A DNA stretch of 64,000 bases from Oscarella lobularis (taxonomy: Eukaryota; Porifera; Homoscleromorpha; Homosclerophorida; Oscarellidae), in contig NC_089191.1 of the NCBI RefSeq assembly GCF_947507565.1, forward strand, positions 1,426,001 through 1,490,000, read 5' to 3'. Under the pieces are notes generated by a model that saw nothing but the letters and a program-made list of their open reading frames with translations, made no database searches and was not told the DNA's origin. Below are positions 63,571-64,000 of this stretch, one piece after another; the stretch's first letter is position 1, and every line of letters begins with the position of its first letter. A program made the position numbers and the translations under genes.

Positions 63571-64000
63571 TCCGTCTCGATCTCTGATGAAAAAATATGC
63601 TTTTCTGACGAGGAAAAGGCACTTTCGAACGTCCCTGCGCTACAGTGGGGAAGAGAGAACGAGAAAAATGGCCTAAAAGAGTACGTCAGAATGTCCACGC
63701 ACAAAGATCTAGTTGTGTCCCAATGTGGATTATACATTGATGAATCTCGACCGTACATTGCCGCCACACCTGACGGTCTCATATGGTGCTCTTGCTGCGG
63801 TAAAGGAGTGCTTGAAATTAAATGCCCTTACAGCTATCGCGACGTCCCAGTGGAGAAGATGGCATCGGAAGCTTCTACGTTTTTGAATCCCGACGGAAAG
63901 CTAAAACAAAATCACAAATACTACTATCAGGTAAAGCTGAGAAAACGTCCGGTAAAACTTTATAATTGCTTTGCAGGTGCAGCAACAACTCTACGTTACC
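63568..64000 (+). CDS. YqaJ-like nuclease protein, 5' end unclear, runs off the window
   Basis: Open from just after a TAA near 63564, with no obvious start Met. The frame has 'ALQWGRENEKNGLKEYV', 'LYIDESRPYIAATPDGLI' and 'VLEIKCPYSYRDV', then 'LKQNHKYYYQ', the YqaJ-type catalytic order (Glu of the W-G-R-x-x-E, Asp of the PDG, E-x-K). A 46-bp intron (63931-63976, gtaaag to ttgcag) follows and exon 2 starts in frame ('VQQQLYVT'). It is unbroken here, unlike the copy at 14490-16334. The junction with the piggyBac fragment suggests the gene's amino part was displaced or lies in an unseen exon. Confidence 0.75.

Overview
This window reads as nuclear DNA of an animal, most likely an early-branching one such as a sponge or cnidarian. 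Genes are split by many very short spliceosomal introns (about 44-95 bp, mostly GT-AG with two clean GC-AG cases). The transposon families (piggyBac, pogo/Tigger-type DDE_1, DDE_4 with SWIM-YqaJ partners, MULE, KRBA2-type integrase, Helitron, P-element) are ones I associate with cnidarian and sponge genomes. The organism call is inference. There are no rRNA or convincing tRNA genes and nothing bacterial. Almost everything recognisable is transposon-derived, in several nested layers.

Layout. 1-3.3 kb: no recognisable gene. 3.3-5.9 kb: a KRBA2-type integrase fragment abuts a decayed HIRAN-Ulp1 protease gene that faces a decayed DDE_1 transposase. 6.5-9.1 kb: a RecQ-like helicase scrap, a 36-bp minisatellite and an integrase scrap. 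10.0-14.1 kb: a Helitron protein gene interrupted by a 2.6-kb two-gene element (DDE_1 transposase plus convergent HIRAN-Ulp1) flanked by TTAA. 14.1-16.3 kb: a DDE_4 transposase convergent with a SWIM-YqaJ-PHD gene. 16.7-17.1 kb: a DDE_1 N-terminal piece. 17.1-17.9 kb: a CAP-Gly plus coiled-coil fragment that looks host-derived. 19.6-28 kb: repeats, including 54-58-bp and 32-bp minisatellites, a 208-bp palindrome, a 634-bp near-perfect palindrome and several dispersed duplicated blocks.

29.14-34.53 kb is a self-contained 5.39-kb element. It has inverted terminal repeats and a perfect 6-bp target duplication (AGAAGG). It carries an integrase gene (one homopolymer frameshift) and an apparently intact 12-exon HECT ubiquitin-ligase gene. 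36-45 kb holds scraps of Harbinger-like, P-element-like and unknown transposon-associated genes, and a Tigger gene split by a 1.7-kb insertion.

45.40-56.88 kb is an 11.48-kb Mutator-like element with 34-bp inverted repeats and a perfect 9-bp target duplication. It carries two apparently intact multi-exon genes: an 804-residue C2H2-MULE-SWIM transposase and a roughly 800-residue P-loop NTPase with SF3-helicase-like motifs. A piggyBac element (56.97-59.34 kb, TTAA duplication) landed in the same flanking DNA. A tandem paralogue at 60.3-60.6 kb preserves the uninterrupted sequence for both insertions. The window ends with a truncated second piggyBac and the start of a YqaJ gene with a 46-bp intron.

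The strongest candidates for an under-described system are the two intact cargo-bearing elements (integrase plus HECT ligase; MULE plus P-loop NTPase), followed by the DDE_1 plus HIRAN-Ulp1 element. In all three a transposase is paired with a second gene for ubiquitin, SUMO-like or ATP-dependent functions.
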